A stretch of 64,000 nucleotides of DNA from Sarocladium kiliense (Eukaryota > Ascomycota > Sordariomycetes > Hypocreales > Sarocladiaceae): the NCBI GenBank assembly GCA_030734395.1, contig JAUZTG010000020.1, forward strand, positions 1,922,001 through 1,986,000. Direction: 5' to 3'. The translations under genes were made by a program, and so were the position numbers. The notes beneath the pieces are model-generated. The model made no database searches, was not told where the DNA came from, and was given only the letters and a program-made list of their open reading frames with translations. This document shows positions 34,082-46,721 of this stretch, one piece after another (the first letter of the stretch is position 1; each line of letters starts with the position of its first letter).

Positions 34082-34642
34082 CGAAGAAATGAGCAGGCTA
34101 AAAGCATGCTTCGCGAACTAAGAGCAGCCAGTAGGATGGGGTAAGTCAACCTCGTGGCTTTCAATGCTGGGGAAACGAAAACCTGGGGCAAGATCGTCTT
34201 TGTCAACTAAGTTTGACACTGGCCTACCATTGATGGGTCTCGTCGCCTAGCGTTATCTCCAGCCGATGAAAGGTTTATCTCTAAGCGAACATTGCCTACT
34301 GTGACGGGGCATCGCCCATCCAATTGGCCGATTCATTGAGCCGCTCGAGCCGATCGCTGGACTTGTCATGAATGCCCTCAGCCAGTGCCTCGGTTGCGCT
34401 AGCCGGTCGCCTATATCTCATTGAGCGACTTCTGGAGGCGAGATCAGCTGAGTATATGTGTGGTCTATCGGACCTTAGCCATGGCCCTCGTTGTCTGGAC
34501 AGAGAAGCATGGGCCAATGGTTTAGAGTATTAGAACTGCGCATTCACTAGGCCCTATCCACGCATCGGAGATTGTTGTCGAAACACATTTCACCACAATC
34601 TTTTCCTTTGATCACAGCATCACCTTCACTTTCACCTTCACC

Positions 34643-35395
34643 ATGGCCATCAACTCGGAGAGCAAGGTCATCGAGTCACATACTGTCGACCGACCACCAT
34701 ATCCTATCGGTGTCCCCATCAAGTTCGATCCAGATGGTGTCGCCCAGCGGTATGCAGGCAACACCACAGTATGCCACCTTTCCCCAGATTCACCGCTGGC
34801 TGCCGGGTTGCGCAAAGTCTACGACACCGTCAAATCGCATCCAACACTTGGGGCGCTCATCCGGCTGGTTCCCATGGCCTCATGGCACATGACTATCTTC
34901 GATGGTGTACGGGAGTTCGAGTGTGAACCAGGCATGTGGCCCCTTGGGATGGCCAAGAAACCGCTGCCGGAATCAACAAGGGATTTCTCACAGCGTTTGA
35001 GAAAGTTCGGAATGCAACTCGAGTCTGAGGGCTTAGCACCGCCGTATAAGATGAAGGTTCTCGGGTTTGATCCTGCCGTTGTTGGGATAGGCCTTCACGT
35101 CCAAGGCGTCACACCCGAAGAAGAGAAGCGCATGCGACGGCTGCGAGACCGGTTGGGAGATGTTCTTGGGTTCAAAGCACCCAACCACGAGGTTTATCCG
35201 TTTCACATCACGGTAGCCTATCTCCTCAGGTACATTGAGGGCGACAACAGAATTGAGCTGAACAGAATGCTGGAGTCTCTTTTGCCAGAGGTTCAAATCG
35301 AGTTCGAGCTGGGCCCAGTCGAGTTTTGCACTTTCGAGAACATGTTGGAATACCCCAGACTATTCTACCTCGGCGACGCGGATACACATGCGTAA
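34643..35395 (+). CDS. 2H phosphoesterase superfamily protein (DUF1868-type)
   Basis: Single-exon gene of 250 aa. Two H-x-T motifs mark the 2H fold: WHMTIFDG with His82 and Thr84, and PFHITVAYLL with His188 and Thr190. Members hydrolyse cyclic phosphodiester bonds in RNA or nucleotides, such as 2',3'-cyclic phosphates. The DUF1868 branch has no settled substrate. The opening PYPIGVPIKFDPDGVAQRYAGNTT and the closing FCTFENMLEYPRLFYLG are typical of the fungal branch. No signal peptide is seen, so it is probably cytosolic. The start is the first ATG after a CACCTTCAC-repeat leader. Confidence 0.85.
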   Translation: MAINSESKVIESHTVDRPPYPIGVPIKFDPDGVAQRYAGNTTVCHLSPDSPLAAGLRKVYDTVKSHPTLGALIRLVPMASWHMTIFDGVREFECEPGMWPLGMAKKPLPESTRDFSQRLRKFGMQLESEGLAPPYKMKVLGFDPAVVGIGLHVQGVTPEEEKRMRRLRDRLGDVLGFKAPNHEVYPFHITVAYLLRYIEGDNRIELNRMLESLLPEVQIEFELGPVEFCTFENMLEYPRLFYLGDADTHA

Positions 35396-36283
35396 AATGG
35401 CGGAGTAGGCTGGGCGGTTAGAGCAGAGTAGCTTTGCATGAACTTAAGCAGGTCACACCATGAGACCAATTCGCAAAAGCATGTTCAAAGCCTTCACATG
35501 ATACGCATTGCTGTCCTATAACGTAATAACTATATCTAGTGACTAGTCCCGTCGGCGACTGGTTCCGAGATCGTGTTCGACGTTTCATCCACGCTTGCAA
35601 CCTCACCAAAGTCAGAGTCTAAAGTTGAGCACAACCCGAGCAAGGAAGTGCTGAGCCATGGTATAAATGAAGCCAAGCATCTGAGCGTAGCCACTGATCT
35701 CAAAGAGGAAGTTCATATCTTCGAGGTTAAATCAGCACTAGCAAGACAATGTGCGGGGTGTTCGTGGTGTTTGCTAAACACCCTTGCCCTCCTCCCTAGG
35801 TAAATCGGCTTCTCCGGACACACCGTTATCTACCTTCTTATTTACTCTGTACACGCGCCCTCTCCGTCATCTTGGTCCGTTGCTTGGCCCGATGTCTCCA
35901 CCACTAAGTTAAGCTTAACTACGACCCCTGTTGACATTGATTGGACGGCGGCAATCGCCAGCTCCCCATTTGCCTTGAATATGCGAGCGAGCAAGGGTCT
36001 TGGCAGGGTGCTAGTGAGAATACAGAAGGTCTTCAAGAGATCCTCGTCTTGGTATGGCAACGCTGGGACGAAGTCGGCAGTTGCTATGAGTTTCTCCGTC
36101 TCTGGGATGTAACCTCGTTCAAGGATGGGCAAACCGTTGAAAGCTGCGTGATCCACATGAAGCTGACGAGAGTTCTATAAAGAGCAATTGCTCGCACGTC
36201 TCAATGGAGGCGATTCACAGCTTTGCTTCTGCTTCTGCCAGCTACGATACAAATCCTCCCTCGATTGTGTTATCACCGCAAAG
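35396..36283. other. Intergenic with an orphan open frame
   Basis: About 890 bp. On the minus strand an open frame from about 36174 to 35842 reads LPILERGYIPETEKL and STLPRPLLARIFKANGEL, which looks protein-like. It has no ATG before the upstream TAG and no family I can name, so it may be a gene relic. The promoter of the LVIVD-type gene lies at the right end. Confidence 0.35.
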
Positions 36284-37922
36284 ATGAAGATCACCAGCAC
36301 CCTCTTCCAGCTGATGCCGCTGGCATCTGCGGCACATTTCCCCAAGGCCATGTATGATGCAGGTGAGGTGCACCAGACCATCATGGATGTGAAGATGGTA
36401 AGATCAGGGTTTCGAGTATGTATAAAAGGCAGTAGACTAATTGCATTCTCATAAAAGGCGCAATGGGATGCCCTCGAAGCCGCCGGCGCACTCAACTCCA
36501 GCCAGTGGCCTTCGTGGCGCACCTGGGACAAGCTCGACTCTAAGGTCAAGAAGGACCGCCTGAAGTGCGACAAGAAGACTGGTCTAGCTATCGCTGAGAA
36601 GGGCAACCCAATGCAGACTTTCCGATGCAAGAACGTAAGTGCCCTCTGACTGCTGTTATACTCAAGCCGCGTCACAGGAGGACGAAGCAGCTAATTGATG
36701 CCGACTATAGATGGACCTGTACGACTTCTTGAACCACAACGATATGGGCGGTGGTGAGGCGGACCCCAGATACCCGAACAGACGAGGATCTTCAATCTGG
36801 GGTTGGGTCTCGCCCAAGGGACGTCAAATTGCCCTCATCGGCCAACATACAGGCACCGCCTTTGTCGAGATATCCAAGAAGGGCAAGATGAGCTACCTCG
36901 GCCGTCTCCCGTCGCAGGACCCCATCGGCTCTTCTTGGAGGGAGATCCGTGTCCTGAACAACCTCGCCATCATTGGCTCGGAGGCTGTTGGTCACAACGT
37001 CCAGATCTTCGACATGAACAAGGTGGCCGACCTAAAGCCTGAGAGCCCCGTCACCTTCGATCCCCAGACTGATCTCGTCGGTCTCTTCGACGATCTACCT
37101 GTCGGTCGTGCTCACAACGTCGTCATCGACTGGGACAATGAGTACGCTATTGCCGTCGGCGCACAGCCCGTCAGCCAGGTCTGCAAGGCCGGTCTGGAGT
37201 ACATCGACCTGAGCGACCCGAGCAACCCTACCAAGCCTGGCTGCGCTAGCTCCGATGGCTACACCCACGATGCGCAATGCGTGACATACAACGGCCCAGA
37301 CAAGCGGTACCGTAAACGCAACATCTGTATCGCTTACAACGAGGACAGCGTCACCGTTTGGGACTCGACCGACAAGGCCAACTCCACGATGCTCAGCCGA
37401 CTCGAATATCCCGGCGCAACTTACACTCACCAGGGCTGGTGGACGGAGCGCAATTGGCACGAGTTCATTCTCTTCAACGATGAGCTCGACGAGTACTACG
37501 GCGTTGGTGCTGCTGCCAGCGGTATTCCCATCACTCACATCATGGACCTCAGTGATCTCGAGAAGCCCAAGTACACTGGATACTTCGAGAACACCGACCA
37601 CGTAGCCATTGACCACAACCTGTACGTCGAAAAGGGAATCATGTTCCAGTCTAACTACGGCGCTGGCGTGTGGGTGACAGACGTTAAGTCTATCAAGCGC
37701 TACCCTGATGGAAGCCGCGTGCGCAAGCTGGCTTTCTTCGACATGCACCCGGAGGATGATGCTGCAGGTGGCTCGCTTGAGTTTGTCGGCTCTTGGGGCA
37801 ACTTCCAGTTCCCATCGGGCTTCATTGTCGCCAACACCTTCGAGCGTGGCGCTTACGTCCTCCGAGTTGCGAGCGGTCCCGGTCGCAATGGCGGTCGTGG
37901 CTTCGGCGGCAAGTCAAAATAA
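36284..37922 (+). CDS. Secreted LVIVD-repeat / choice-of-anchor B-type protein, copy 1
   Basis: Three exons (36284-36397, 36458-36634 and 36711-37922) give 500 aa with a signal peptide (MKITSTLFQLMPLASAA). The bulk is a predicted beta-propeller built of repeats ending in D-L/I-S-D-P-x-N-P-like turns, for example IDLSDPSNPTKPG and MDLSDLEKPKYTG. Other landmarks are GSSIWGWVSPKGRQIALIG, GRAHNVVIDWDNEYAIAVG, GYTHDAQCVTYNGPD, ICIAYNEDSVTVWD, HQGWWTERNWHEFILFNDELDE, TDHVAIDHNLYV and GAGVWVTDVKS. The C-terminus is Gly/Arg-rich. Similar extracellular domains in bacteria and fungi have no established function. It is convergent with an allantoate-permease-like MFS gene and is a diverged paralogue of the gene at 49745. 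Confidence 0.88.
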
Positions 37923-38206
37923 GCATGGAGGTGACTCGTGTAGCTCATTCAAAAATAAATACCATGATCCAAACAGTCGCTGTGACCCTTACTAGCTGCC
38001 ACATTTGTACAGTTCATCGCGAATGAAAATGTTATTTGTTATCATGATCGGTCGCTGTGGTTACTACACGAATGGCTGAGCCATAATGAGTTGTTGAAGA
38101 CGCAAGTGAAGTCAGTATCAGACACATGTTCAATTTCCTTCTCGCTCTATGACATGCCTTCGTATAAACAGCCGGATATCTGTCGGAAGTTTCATCGTCC
38201 ACCAAC

Positions 38207-40020
38207 TTAAATGCGGTAGACGAACTGCTTGTTCTGAATATCCGTCAAGTCTAGAACCGCAACGTCCACCTTCACCCTCTCGATTGAACCATCTTCAGCC
38301 TTCTGCTCAACCCACCCCTCTCTCTCATCATCGCTAAGGCTGTCGATGTACTCGCGTCGCTCTTTGTTGCGCTTCGAAAGGATGAAATGGATCACCCACA
38401 GCACGACAGGTGTGCCTACCCAACTGACGATGATCATCGACGCCCAGGATCCATAATACCTTGGTGCCCAGCTAGGCTCCCAAATCTGAGGCGACACAAG
38501 GTTTCCCACGCTGTATCCCAGCATGAACATGACGTTCCTCGTCAACTTCTTCGTGTAGCCGGAAGCAGTGGATGTAGTCCAACCAAGCGCAATGATGTAT
38601 GTGATGCCGTAGGTCGAGGAGGCAAGGATAAGAGATCCGAGAAGTGCAATCTTGCGGTCCCACGGGATGGTCACAACAGCGATGCCTCCTGCCACAGCAG
38701 GGATACACCAGATAGTTGAGTGAAGAGCCAGGTATTTTGGCCAGCGTCGAAGGGCGAGAGTGGCAACAATACAGCAAGCTACACCAAAGCCGCCACCAGC
38801 CGCTGCAACGAGAGTCGATCTGAGAGCGTCGATGCCGATCTCCGTAGCAAGGAGGTTCTTCTGGCCGTAGTTCAGGTTGTTCGCGTACATAAGGGTGAAG
38901 GCTTGAAGGCAAAAGAGCCACGAGACTGGGTCCTTCAATGTTTCAACAAACTGCTCCTTCTTGAACTGTTTCTGTTCGATTGAGCTTTGTTGCGACTGGT
39001 GCACTCTGCGAATGACTTGAACTTTCTCCTCCAGTGAGAGGAAACGGGCTTCGGCAGGGTTGCTGGGGTAGTCGAACCAGACCCAGATGGCCAGCAGGAA
39101 CGTGAGGCCGCCAGTCGTGATGTGAAGGAACTTCCATGGGAGAATAGTCGGATGGTCAACCCACAGCAAGCCATACGAGATAAAACTTGTGACAATGGGT
39201 GCCGCCTGACAAGTGATCCACAGAACAGGCTGCAAGAACGAGTGTTCCTCCCGGTTGAAGAACATGCCAATCGTGATCTCCATCGCAGGAACAATGACTG
39301 CCTCTGCAGCACCCAAGGCGAGACGCATGACAATGAGGCCGGCATATCGGGTAGCAACACAGTGCAGGAAGATGATCACCGCCCACGAGAAGATGGTTAT
39401 TGCGACGTAGCGGCCGAATGGAAGCTTCTGCATGAGGTAGTGCCCAGGCCATTGGAAAGCAACGTAGCCTGCAGGTTCATACTGTTAGAGGCCATGTACA
39501 TGAAGGAGACGTCGTCAAAATATCGCCTTGAACTGCTTGGAATGTGAAGTAATGGACTTACCAACATAAAACATGGTGTTAAGGTTGTTGTACTCAGACT
39601 TGCTGATTCCAGTTTCCTCGAAAACACCCAAAATGGCAGAGAACCCGAGAGTTGATTTGTCGACCTGATTGTCGTAAGGTTAATAAGTTCATTTCTGCAC
39701 AATGAAAAGCCGGGAATGACAGAGAAGAAGGCTCGCACGAGCCCCCTCACATGCAGAGATCTCCGACTTCCATGATCGTGACTTAGGGTACAACTTACGA
39801 ACAACATGATATTGATGGCTGACAGAAGAAGCATGATTCGGAGGTACAACTTCCTCCTCAGCTTCTTCTCCGCCTCTGGGGTAAGCGGACCGAATTGATC
39901 GCCATATTCTTCGAGAAGTCGCAGGGTTACATCCGCATTCTTTTCCTCGACTGCAGGACGCTTTGAGTAGTCATCAGAGACCTGGGGCTGTGCCTCTTTC
40001 GTCTCCGTGATCTCAGACAT
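38207..40020 (-). CDS. MFS anion:cation symporter (allantoate permease-like, Dal5 family)
   Basis: Three exons (40020-39799, 39664-39562 and 39468-38207) give 528 aa. Plasma-membrane transporter of the anion:cation symporter family, whose fungal members import allantoate, dipeptides, nicotinate, pantothenate or other organic acids. A hydrophilic N-terminus of about 60 residues is followed by about twelve hydrophobic segments. Landmarks are the VDKSTLGFSAILGVFEETG loop joined across introns, GYVAFQWPGHYLMQKLP, LGAAEAVIVPAMEITIGMFF (signature helix 4-5 region), and LTRNVMFMLGYSVGNLVSPQ near TM11, all usual for the family. The cytosolic C-terminal tail is acidic. It converges with the secreted LVIVD-type gene (284 bp between stops). 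The substrate cannot be read from sequence. Confidence 0.92.
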
Positions 40021-41119
40021 GGTTGAGTGCCGTTGTTGGAGATCTATAGACAACAGGAGCTGCGTGGGAGTCTCACTCTTGATGATGCAACGGTGAAATA
40101 TCAGACCCAATGGACACAATCGCAACCCAGAGTACCATTCTGTCGGATTTATATCGCTTGATGATATGCATTTGACATGTCCACCCCTGTTTAGCGTGAA
40201 GAGTGGCAACCAAATCTGCAAGGCGTGATCGTAACACGTTTTTGCTCATTCATTAGTTTGAACAAGCTATTTCTTAGCTTCTTGGCCGGGGTTTTCGTAT
40301 TCTCCCGGATGAAACTTTCGGGTTCGGGCCGGAAGTTCACCTGACAAGGGAGAGGTCGTCGAGATGATTCAGCACCGATATCAACATTCTCGCGGGCTGA
40401 CTCGCTCCCACTATGGCTTTCGCCCTGCCATGTATTAAAATTGAAAGGAACACTTCAAACCCCACAACTACGGCCTAGTGGGATGCTCCTGTGGATGAAC
40501 CAAGTACAAAATACAGAGTGGTAGACATGTACACTGCCAGGATGGCTTTGATCTCTTTGAGTCAGTCAATATCAATTCTGTTAGCAGAGGATCTCGAAGC
40601 ATAAAATAGCTTTAGTAAAGATGCTGATTTTGAACAAGAGAGAACAACCACGTGAGACGCAAAGTGTTGAAGCAGCAGATGGCCTGATGCTTCCATTGTT
40701 AAGCGACCCACTCGTGAATCCTGACCATAGGGCTGGGGCGGTTAGCATATGTCGTGATCGACCTCAGCAATCACGCACTCATACCCTTGTGAGCAAGCTT
40801 ATCGCAGAAAAGCTCTAAAACATGACAGACCCTCCCATTACATCCTCCACATTTCTCTATGCGCCCCTCTTCGCGTGCAGGATGCAGATGGGGCAGGGAA
40901 TTACCGTCCATATCCTCGGGAATGATGTCGCTGAAAGGACAGGAACCAGCTTGCTCCATGTTTCCGATGTCGGCCTATTGCCCAAGAGGCAAACCGGGAT
41001 CTCGGTCTTGATCCGAGAAGGAAGATCGATTTGGAGACTTAGACTTTCTTGCTTGTGAACCTTGTCATTTCTTTGGCTTTGCAGAGGTAACATCTCATCG
41101 CCATCATCGACGACAAACC
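40021..41119. other. Intergenic, nothing recognised
   Basis: About 1.1 kb between divergent transporter and dipeptidase genes, so it holds both promoters. No gene seen. Confidence 0.5.
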
Positions 41120-42727
41120 ATGGCAGACCAACAATCATTGCATCGGGAGCAACTCGCCAATGACCAGCTGCGAGGTGGTAACGATACTACCCTCGACCGG
41201 AATGCCGAAAATGAGAGCACTATAGTATTGCGATCACAGACGCAGGCTGGAACGTGGTGGTCACGTTGGCGATCGCCACTGCTGTTTGCCGGCCTGGCCG
41301 CTCTACTTACACCATTGTCCTTCTTGTTCAATGGCGAAGGCCCTGTAGATCCGACCAACTATGCGGAAAGGACAAGAAGAGTCTTGAAAGGAACTCCGTG
41401 AGTCGCTAGTCAACATTCAACAGAGACAGACGGACCTGAATTTAAGCTTACAACCCTTCCCAAACAGTCTTATCGATGGTCATAATGACCTCCCTTGGCA
41501 GCTCAGAATCGAGCTGCACAACCGTATCTACGATGGAAAGGTGGACTTGACGCAGAGGCTCCTTGGACACACCGATTTGCTACGTATGCAGCAAGGTCAG
41601 GTTGGCGGGCAGTTCTGGAGCGTGTACGTAGATTGTGATGTCGCGCAGCAGCATTTCGAAGATCCCTCGGTAAGTCAAGGTCGCTGCGGTGACTACCATT
41701 CTTCAGCATCAGATCACTAATTAACACCTTTTAGTGGGTTGTGAGAGACGCTCTGGAGCAAATCGATGTCACACGTCGCTTTATTGAGCAGCATCCAAAG
41801 CATCTTGCCTACTGCGACAATGCGGCATGTGTCAAACGAGCTTTCCGTGCTGGTCGTATCTCAAGCATGATTGGAATTGAGGGCGGTCATCTCCTCGGAG
41901 GAAGTATTGCAGCAATTCGCCAAATGTACAATTTGGGAGCACGATACATCACGCTCACTCACAATTGCGATACGGCATGGGGCACCTCTGCATCTACTGT
42001 CGCTGCTGGACACCCCGACAAAGGCCTGTTCCCGCTCGGCACAGGGGCAGTTCGCGAAATGAACCGACTCGGCATGCTTGTCGATTTGTCCCATGTCTCC
42101 CATCAAATGATGAGAGATGTCATGGGTATTGTCCGCGCCCCTGTCATCTTCTCTCATTCTGGAGCATACAGCGTTGAGCCACATCTCCGCCACGTTCCGG
42201 ATGATGTTCTTCGGTCTGTGAAGAAGAACAATGGCATTGTGATGGCCACGTTTGTGAACCGCTTTCTGAACATGAAGAATCCGGATCAGGCTACGATCCA
42301 TGATGTTGTTGATCACATCATCTACATTGCGGAGATGATCGGCTGGGAACATGTCGGCATTGGGAGTGACTTCTCCGGCACGCCGTATGTTCCCATCGGT
42401 CTCGAGGATGTTTCCAAGTTCCCCGATCTGATCGAGCTGTTGATGAAGCGGGGAGCAACAGATGACCAGATTCGTCTTCTGGCGGGTGATAACATCTTGC
42501 GTGTATGGTCGGATGTCGAACAGAGAGCGAAGGAGATTCAAGCTACAGGCGAGTTACCCGTTGAAGACGAGTACGAGGGCAAGAACTGGCACAAGGGTCT
42601 GAAGAACTCGCCATGGATGCTGCGTCAGAGCCGGGACCAAGCCCAGATAAACGGCGCTGCTGATCAACCTTACATGTTCAATGTCGACAAGGAGGGCAAG
42701 CATAACCCGCTGGTGAAGAACCCATAG
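41120..42727 (+). CDS. Membrane dipeptidase (peptidase family M19)
   Basis: Three exons (41120-41397, 41468-41669 and 41735-42727) give 490 aa. Binuclear zinc enzyme of the amidohydrolase-like barrel that hydrolyses dipeptides; mammalian renal dipeptidase is the model. An N-terminal cytosolic stretch of about 50 residues is followed by one membrane anchor (LLFAGLAALLTPLSFLF), so the catalytic domain is probably luminal or extracellular. Metal ligands are visible: the HxD of DGHNDLPW, the bridging Glu of MIGIEGGH, and the His residues of VDLSHVSH and IFSHSGAY. Other landmarks are YITLTHNCDTAWG and HVGIGSDFSGTP. Length is normal for fungal members. It is divergent from the MFS permease, which suggests peptide or amino-nitrogen use. 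Confidence 0.94.
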
Positions 42728-43379
42728 TGTGCTCTAGAGTTACGGCCTAGGAATGGATCCTCATTGCAATGTGTGATGAATACATAAATATTTACATATT
42801 GTTTTTGATGCTGTAATTCCATGTCTTGCTCCGGCATCACCCTGCGATCTTGTTCACTTGGTCTTCAAGACTCGAAAGGCCGTGTACTGTAGCCTGTGTG
42901 CTTAGTCCGATGCACATATGGCATTCTCTCAAGCCACGCTTCGATATCCAGATCGCACTATGGAAACAAGATAATGGACCTCTTATTTCCGTCCAATAGC
43001 TCGAGTTCGTCAGCTGTGGGTGCGAAGGCGTCATTCATAAGTGATCCTTGGTGCACCACTAACCCCCACACTCTTGATTACCTATCGATCCATTGGCGCT
43101 CTGACTGTTTGACCATGTGGAAATCTCGTGTCTTCTCGCGGCCAAGACTTCGCTGTGGGCAAGGGTCGCCCTGGGCTTATCCAGAAACATCAATTGCATG
43201 ATTGCGCCATTCCCGAGGCCTGGATAGTTGCCGACATCGCTCACGTGGCGGGGCATTGTTCTCAGGACTGCTAATGCTGTACACATTCACGGCTCCTCGG
43301 TATATACCCGGGTTGATTCATGTCAGTATCAGAATCCAATCATCTTCTGGAAGACTGTTGCGGTCGGCAGAGCTTCGTC

Positions 43380-45249
43380 ATGTCTTTCACTGCTTTTCTA
43401 CCGTCTTCGCCATTCGCCACCTTGAAGGTGGTATCATTGTATACTATCAGCAGCCTTTTAACCCTTACTGCCCTCTATCTGGTTCAAAATGAGGTATACA
43501 GATATACCCGTCGCATCAAGAAATTGCCAGGTCCCCGAGGCTGGCCAGTGGTTGGTAATCTCTTCCAGGTTCGTCAAGTCTATCCCGAGCTGAATTACGC
43601 CACAATCGGGCAAGTCTATCAGGGAAACTGACACAAACTTCGACAAAAGAAACCAGATGAGATTCCTGCCGAAACTTATAGAAACTGGGCAGAGACTCAT
43701 GGACCAGTATTCCAGATCCAATTGGGGAACACGACGGCGGTTGTTATCAACACCGCGGATGCGGCCAGAAGGCTCTTCGTGACCAATCGTACCGGGATCA
43801 TGTCGCGGCCGATTTTCTACGTGCTTCACAAAAAGGTCAGCAAAGCTGTTGCCAGCATTGGTACGAGCCCGTGGGACGAGTCGTGCCGCCGCAGACGCAA
43901 GCTGGCTGCTGCCGCCCTCAACAGACCCCGCGTCGAGAGCTATGCGCCCATCCTGAACCTGGAGTCGCGTGAATTTCTCCGAGATCTTCTCTCGCTTCTT
44001 CAGAAAGGGTCAGAAGAGGACGTCGATTTCCGAGTCCCGGTTCAGAAATTCTCGCTCAACCTGAGTCTCACATTGAACTACGGCACTCGAGTGTCCAGCG
44101 CTACGGCCCTTCATGACGACCCTCTCATGGCCGAGATTATTCAAGTCGAGTCGGCGGTATCCCGGTTCAGAGACACGTCCAAGAACTATGCGAACTACAT
44201 TCCGATTCTCAGATATTGGGAACCCGTGGCAAAGGCATTGCGCCTGGGTTCATCGCCACAAGAAAATGCCTCTGAGATTGGAAAGCGGAGGCTGGCTTAC
44301 AATGACGTGCTTCTGAACAGACTGAGGGATCAGGTGACAAAGGGCGAAGATAGGCCATGTATTCAGGGTGCAGTGTTGCGCGACCCAGAGTCTGCCACGT
44401 TGACAAGAGAGGAGCTCATCAGCGTCAGCCTGAGCATGATGGCTGTAGGTGGTTTCCTCATAGCCAAGTTTGACTTTGATGCAACTTCGGCGAAGACTAA
44501 CCTCTCTCTCATCTAGGGCGCCGATTCGAATCAGCCGACACTGTCTTGGGCAATTTTACTGCTGGCCCATCGTCAAGACATCCAAGACAAGGCATTCCAG
44601 GCCATCAAAGAAGCTGGTGTTCTGAACCTCCCATCCAGTGCATACTCCGCTACGAACGTAGAGTATATCGAAGCATTGACTCGAGAGATATCTCGATACT
44701 TTGCTGTCCTGAAGCTAGCCTTGCCGAAAGCGACTTACACCGACGTGGAGTGGCAAGGGGCGACAATCCCGGCCAACACGCTCGTATTCCTCAATTCATG
44801 GGCCATCAATCGAGGTAAGTTGAAGTTAAATACAGCCACACTATTTAGATGCCGCGCACCAGTTGCGGGACGGTTTTTTCTGGTATTTGAGTATTCTCAG
44901 TCTGACTAACGATGATGCGTCAGATCCGGCTTTGTTCACAGACCCTGATGTCTTCGCCCCGGAGCGCTGGCTTCCCGATTCTCCAGACCATCAAGCGCAT
45001 CAGTATGCATTCGGAATCGGAGGTCGAATGTGTGTAGCGTCGCTCCTGGCTCAAAACGCCCTGTATACTGTGTTCCTGCACTTGATAGCCCACTTTCACA
45101 TACTCCCAGCCGCGGGATCAACACCTGAGGATATCCACCCACTCCAAGGTCTAAAAGGCAGGTCATTTGTAGCAACGCCTAGAGGTTATCAGGCTCGTTT
45201 CACACCAAGAAATGAGTCGGCACTGAAAGCGTTCATCGATAGTAACTAA
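43380..45249 (+). CDS. Cytochrome P450 (CYP504-like, phenylacetate hydroxylase type)
   Basis: Four exons (43380-43568, 43650-44444, 44517-44814 and 44924-45249) give 535 aa. A hydrophobic anchor lies in the first ~35 residues, then LPGPRGWPVVGN. The K-helix ExxR is REISRY, followed by PKATYTDVEWQGATIPANT. The PERW segment is FAPERWLPDS and the heme loop FGIGGRMCVAS holds Cys464. The wording around the K-helix and meander resembles fungal CYP504 enzymes that hydroxylate phenylacetate and 3-hydroxyphenylacetate. The I-helix reads GADSNQPT, so the usual Asp-Thr pair is Asp-Ser. An in-frame ATG at 43320 would add 20 polar residues; I prefer 43380 because it puts the anchor at the N-terminus. Confidence 0.9.
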
Positions 45250-45665
45250 ATGTGGCATGATATTGGAGGAGATAATTCACTCTCGTAGAGTTGACTCCCA
45301 ATACTAAAGCTTAAAATACACATCAGAGCGTACATAGCCTAAGAAATACACTACTTCCATCATGGGATACGACAGCATGCAGAATTAGGATGAGGCCAGG
45401 GCGCCGCCACTAAATCTAGTAGTGTTGATTGCGCAATACACAAGCGGGGAATCAGATTGGAACGCAACACGCGGTGATACGAAGACGTCGGATGAGATAC
45501 TTGAGCCCCCAAAAGCCTGAGAACGGAAGTGGGTGTGCTCCTCCGCCACCTCCTCACCTTGTCTTTACCATCTCAGCTGTACGACTCTCACCTCTTTTCA
45601 TCGCGACCTCTGAACGTTACCGTACCTCTTGAAACTGTATTCTCAGGAAAGTGTCGTCGTCAACC

Positions 45666-46721
45666 ATGAGCGCTGGTCTGTTTGACGTTCAAGGCTTGAT
45701 TGCCGTTGTCACTGGTGGTGGAACTGGTACGTGAGGTTTAATCGTCGTTACATCCGAACAAAGATAGCTGACGCTCCAACAGGTATTGGATTGATGCTGG
45801 CTCAAGCCCTGGCATCTAACGGCGCAATTGTGTACATCATCGGGCGACGACAAGATGTTCTAGATGCTGCGGCTAAGACAGAAGTATGTAACTTACCTTG
45901 TCGCTGAGTACTGCGACTGCAAACCGAGAGCTCAATTGACGCCGTAGTAAACATAGCCTAGCGGTCGGATCATTCCGATACAAGGTGATGTGACCTCCAA
46001 GGAGTCTCTGGTGGCTGCCGCAGAGCAGATTCGTCAGGCGCACGGATACATCAACGTGCTACTCCCCAATGCTGGTATCAACGGACCAAACTTCGGCTCA
46101 TTGCCGTCCAACCCCAGCCTGGCAGACATATCCACCAAGCTACTCTCCTGGACGACCGCGGACTTCAATAACACATTTTCAGTGAACACGTCCGGCATGT
46201 TCTTTACGGTCGCAGCGTTCTTAGAGTTGCTGGACGAGGGCAATAAGCGGAGTAACCTGAAGCAGAAGAGCCAGATCATCGCGACTAGCAGCATCGGCGC
46301 CTTTAACAGGAAGCCGTTGGTTGGGTTCGCATATGGTGGTAGCAAAGCGGCTGTTGTTCATATTTCCAAGCAGCTCTCAACATACCTGGGACCTTATGGT
46401 ATCCGCTCTAACGTACTAGCTCCTGGATGTAAGTGCTTCACTTCACTTTTCGCGATGCCACATATGATTTGAGTCAGCTCTTCAACACTTTCTAACATGC
46501 CATCACATACAGTCTATCCTAGTGAGATGACCGACGACGTTATTCCGAAGCTGGATGCTGCTGGCTGGCCGCCAGAAGCTGTCCCCGAACGAAGGGCCGG
46601 AGATGCAGAGGATTTGGCGGGAACGGTGTTATTCCTTGTCAGCAGGGCGGGCGCATACTTGAATGGCAATGTTCTGGTAACGGACGGAGGAAGGCTTGGA
46701 GTAGTCCCAGCAACGTATTAG
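45666..46721 (+). CDS. Short-chain dehydrogenase/reductase, classical type
   Basis: Four exons (45666-45726, 45783-45883, 45957-46428 and 46513-46721) give 280 aa. Classical SDR with all landmarks. VTGGGT joins GIGLMLAQAL across intron 1 to make the TGxxxGIG cofactor motif. IGRRQDV suggests NADP. GDVTSKESL, PNAGING (NAG motif), ATSSIGAF (Ser), FAYGGSKAAV (Tyr and Lys of YxxxK), GIRSNVLAPG, and a normal C-terminal end (NVLVTDGG) follow. The second acceptor (ACATAG at 45956) is chosen for frame. It lies downstream of and co-directional with the CYP504-like gene, 416 bp away, so the two may act on the same aromatic substrate; that is inference. Confidence 0.92.

Larger units (their letters stand above)
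32968..34642. other. Gene-poor stretch with relic and homopolymer
   Basis: About 1.7 kb with no intact gene. It contains an epoxide-hydrolase C-terminal relic (33402-33527), AT-richer sequence at about 33540-33760, and a C25-A15 tract (34042-34081). The combination suggests a site of past rearrangement. Confidence 0.5.

Noticed and set aside
37095..37748. 217-codon frame antisense to LVIVD-type copy 1
   Set aside because: Val/Asp-rich mirror of the sense coding frame with no domain; shadow.
41861..42541. 226-codon frame antisense to the dipeptidase
   Set aside because: The sense strand encodes all M19 metal ligands; the antisense frame has no family features.
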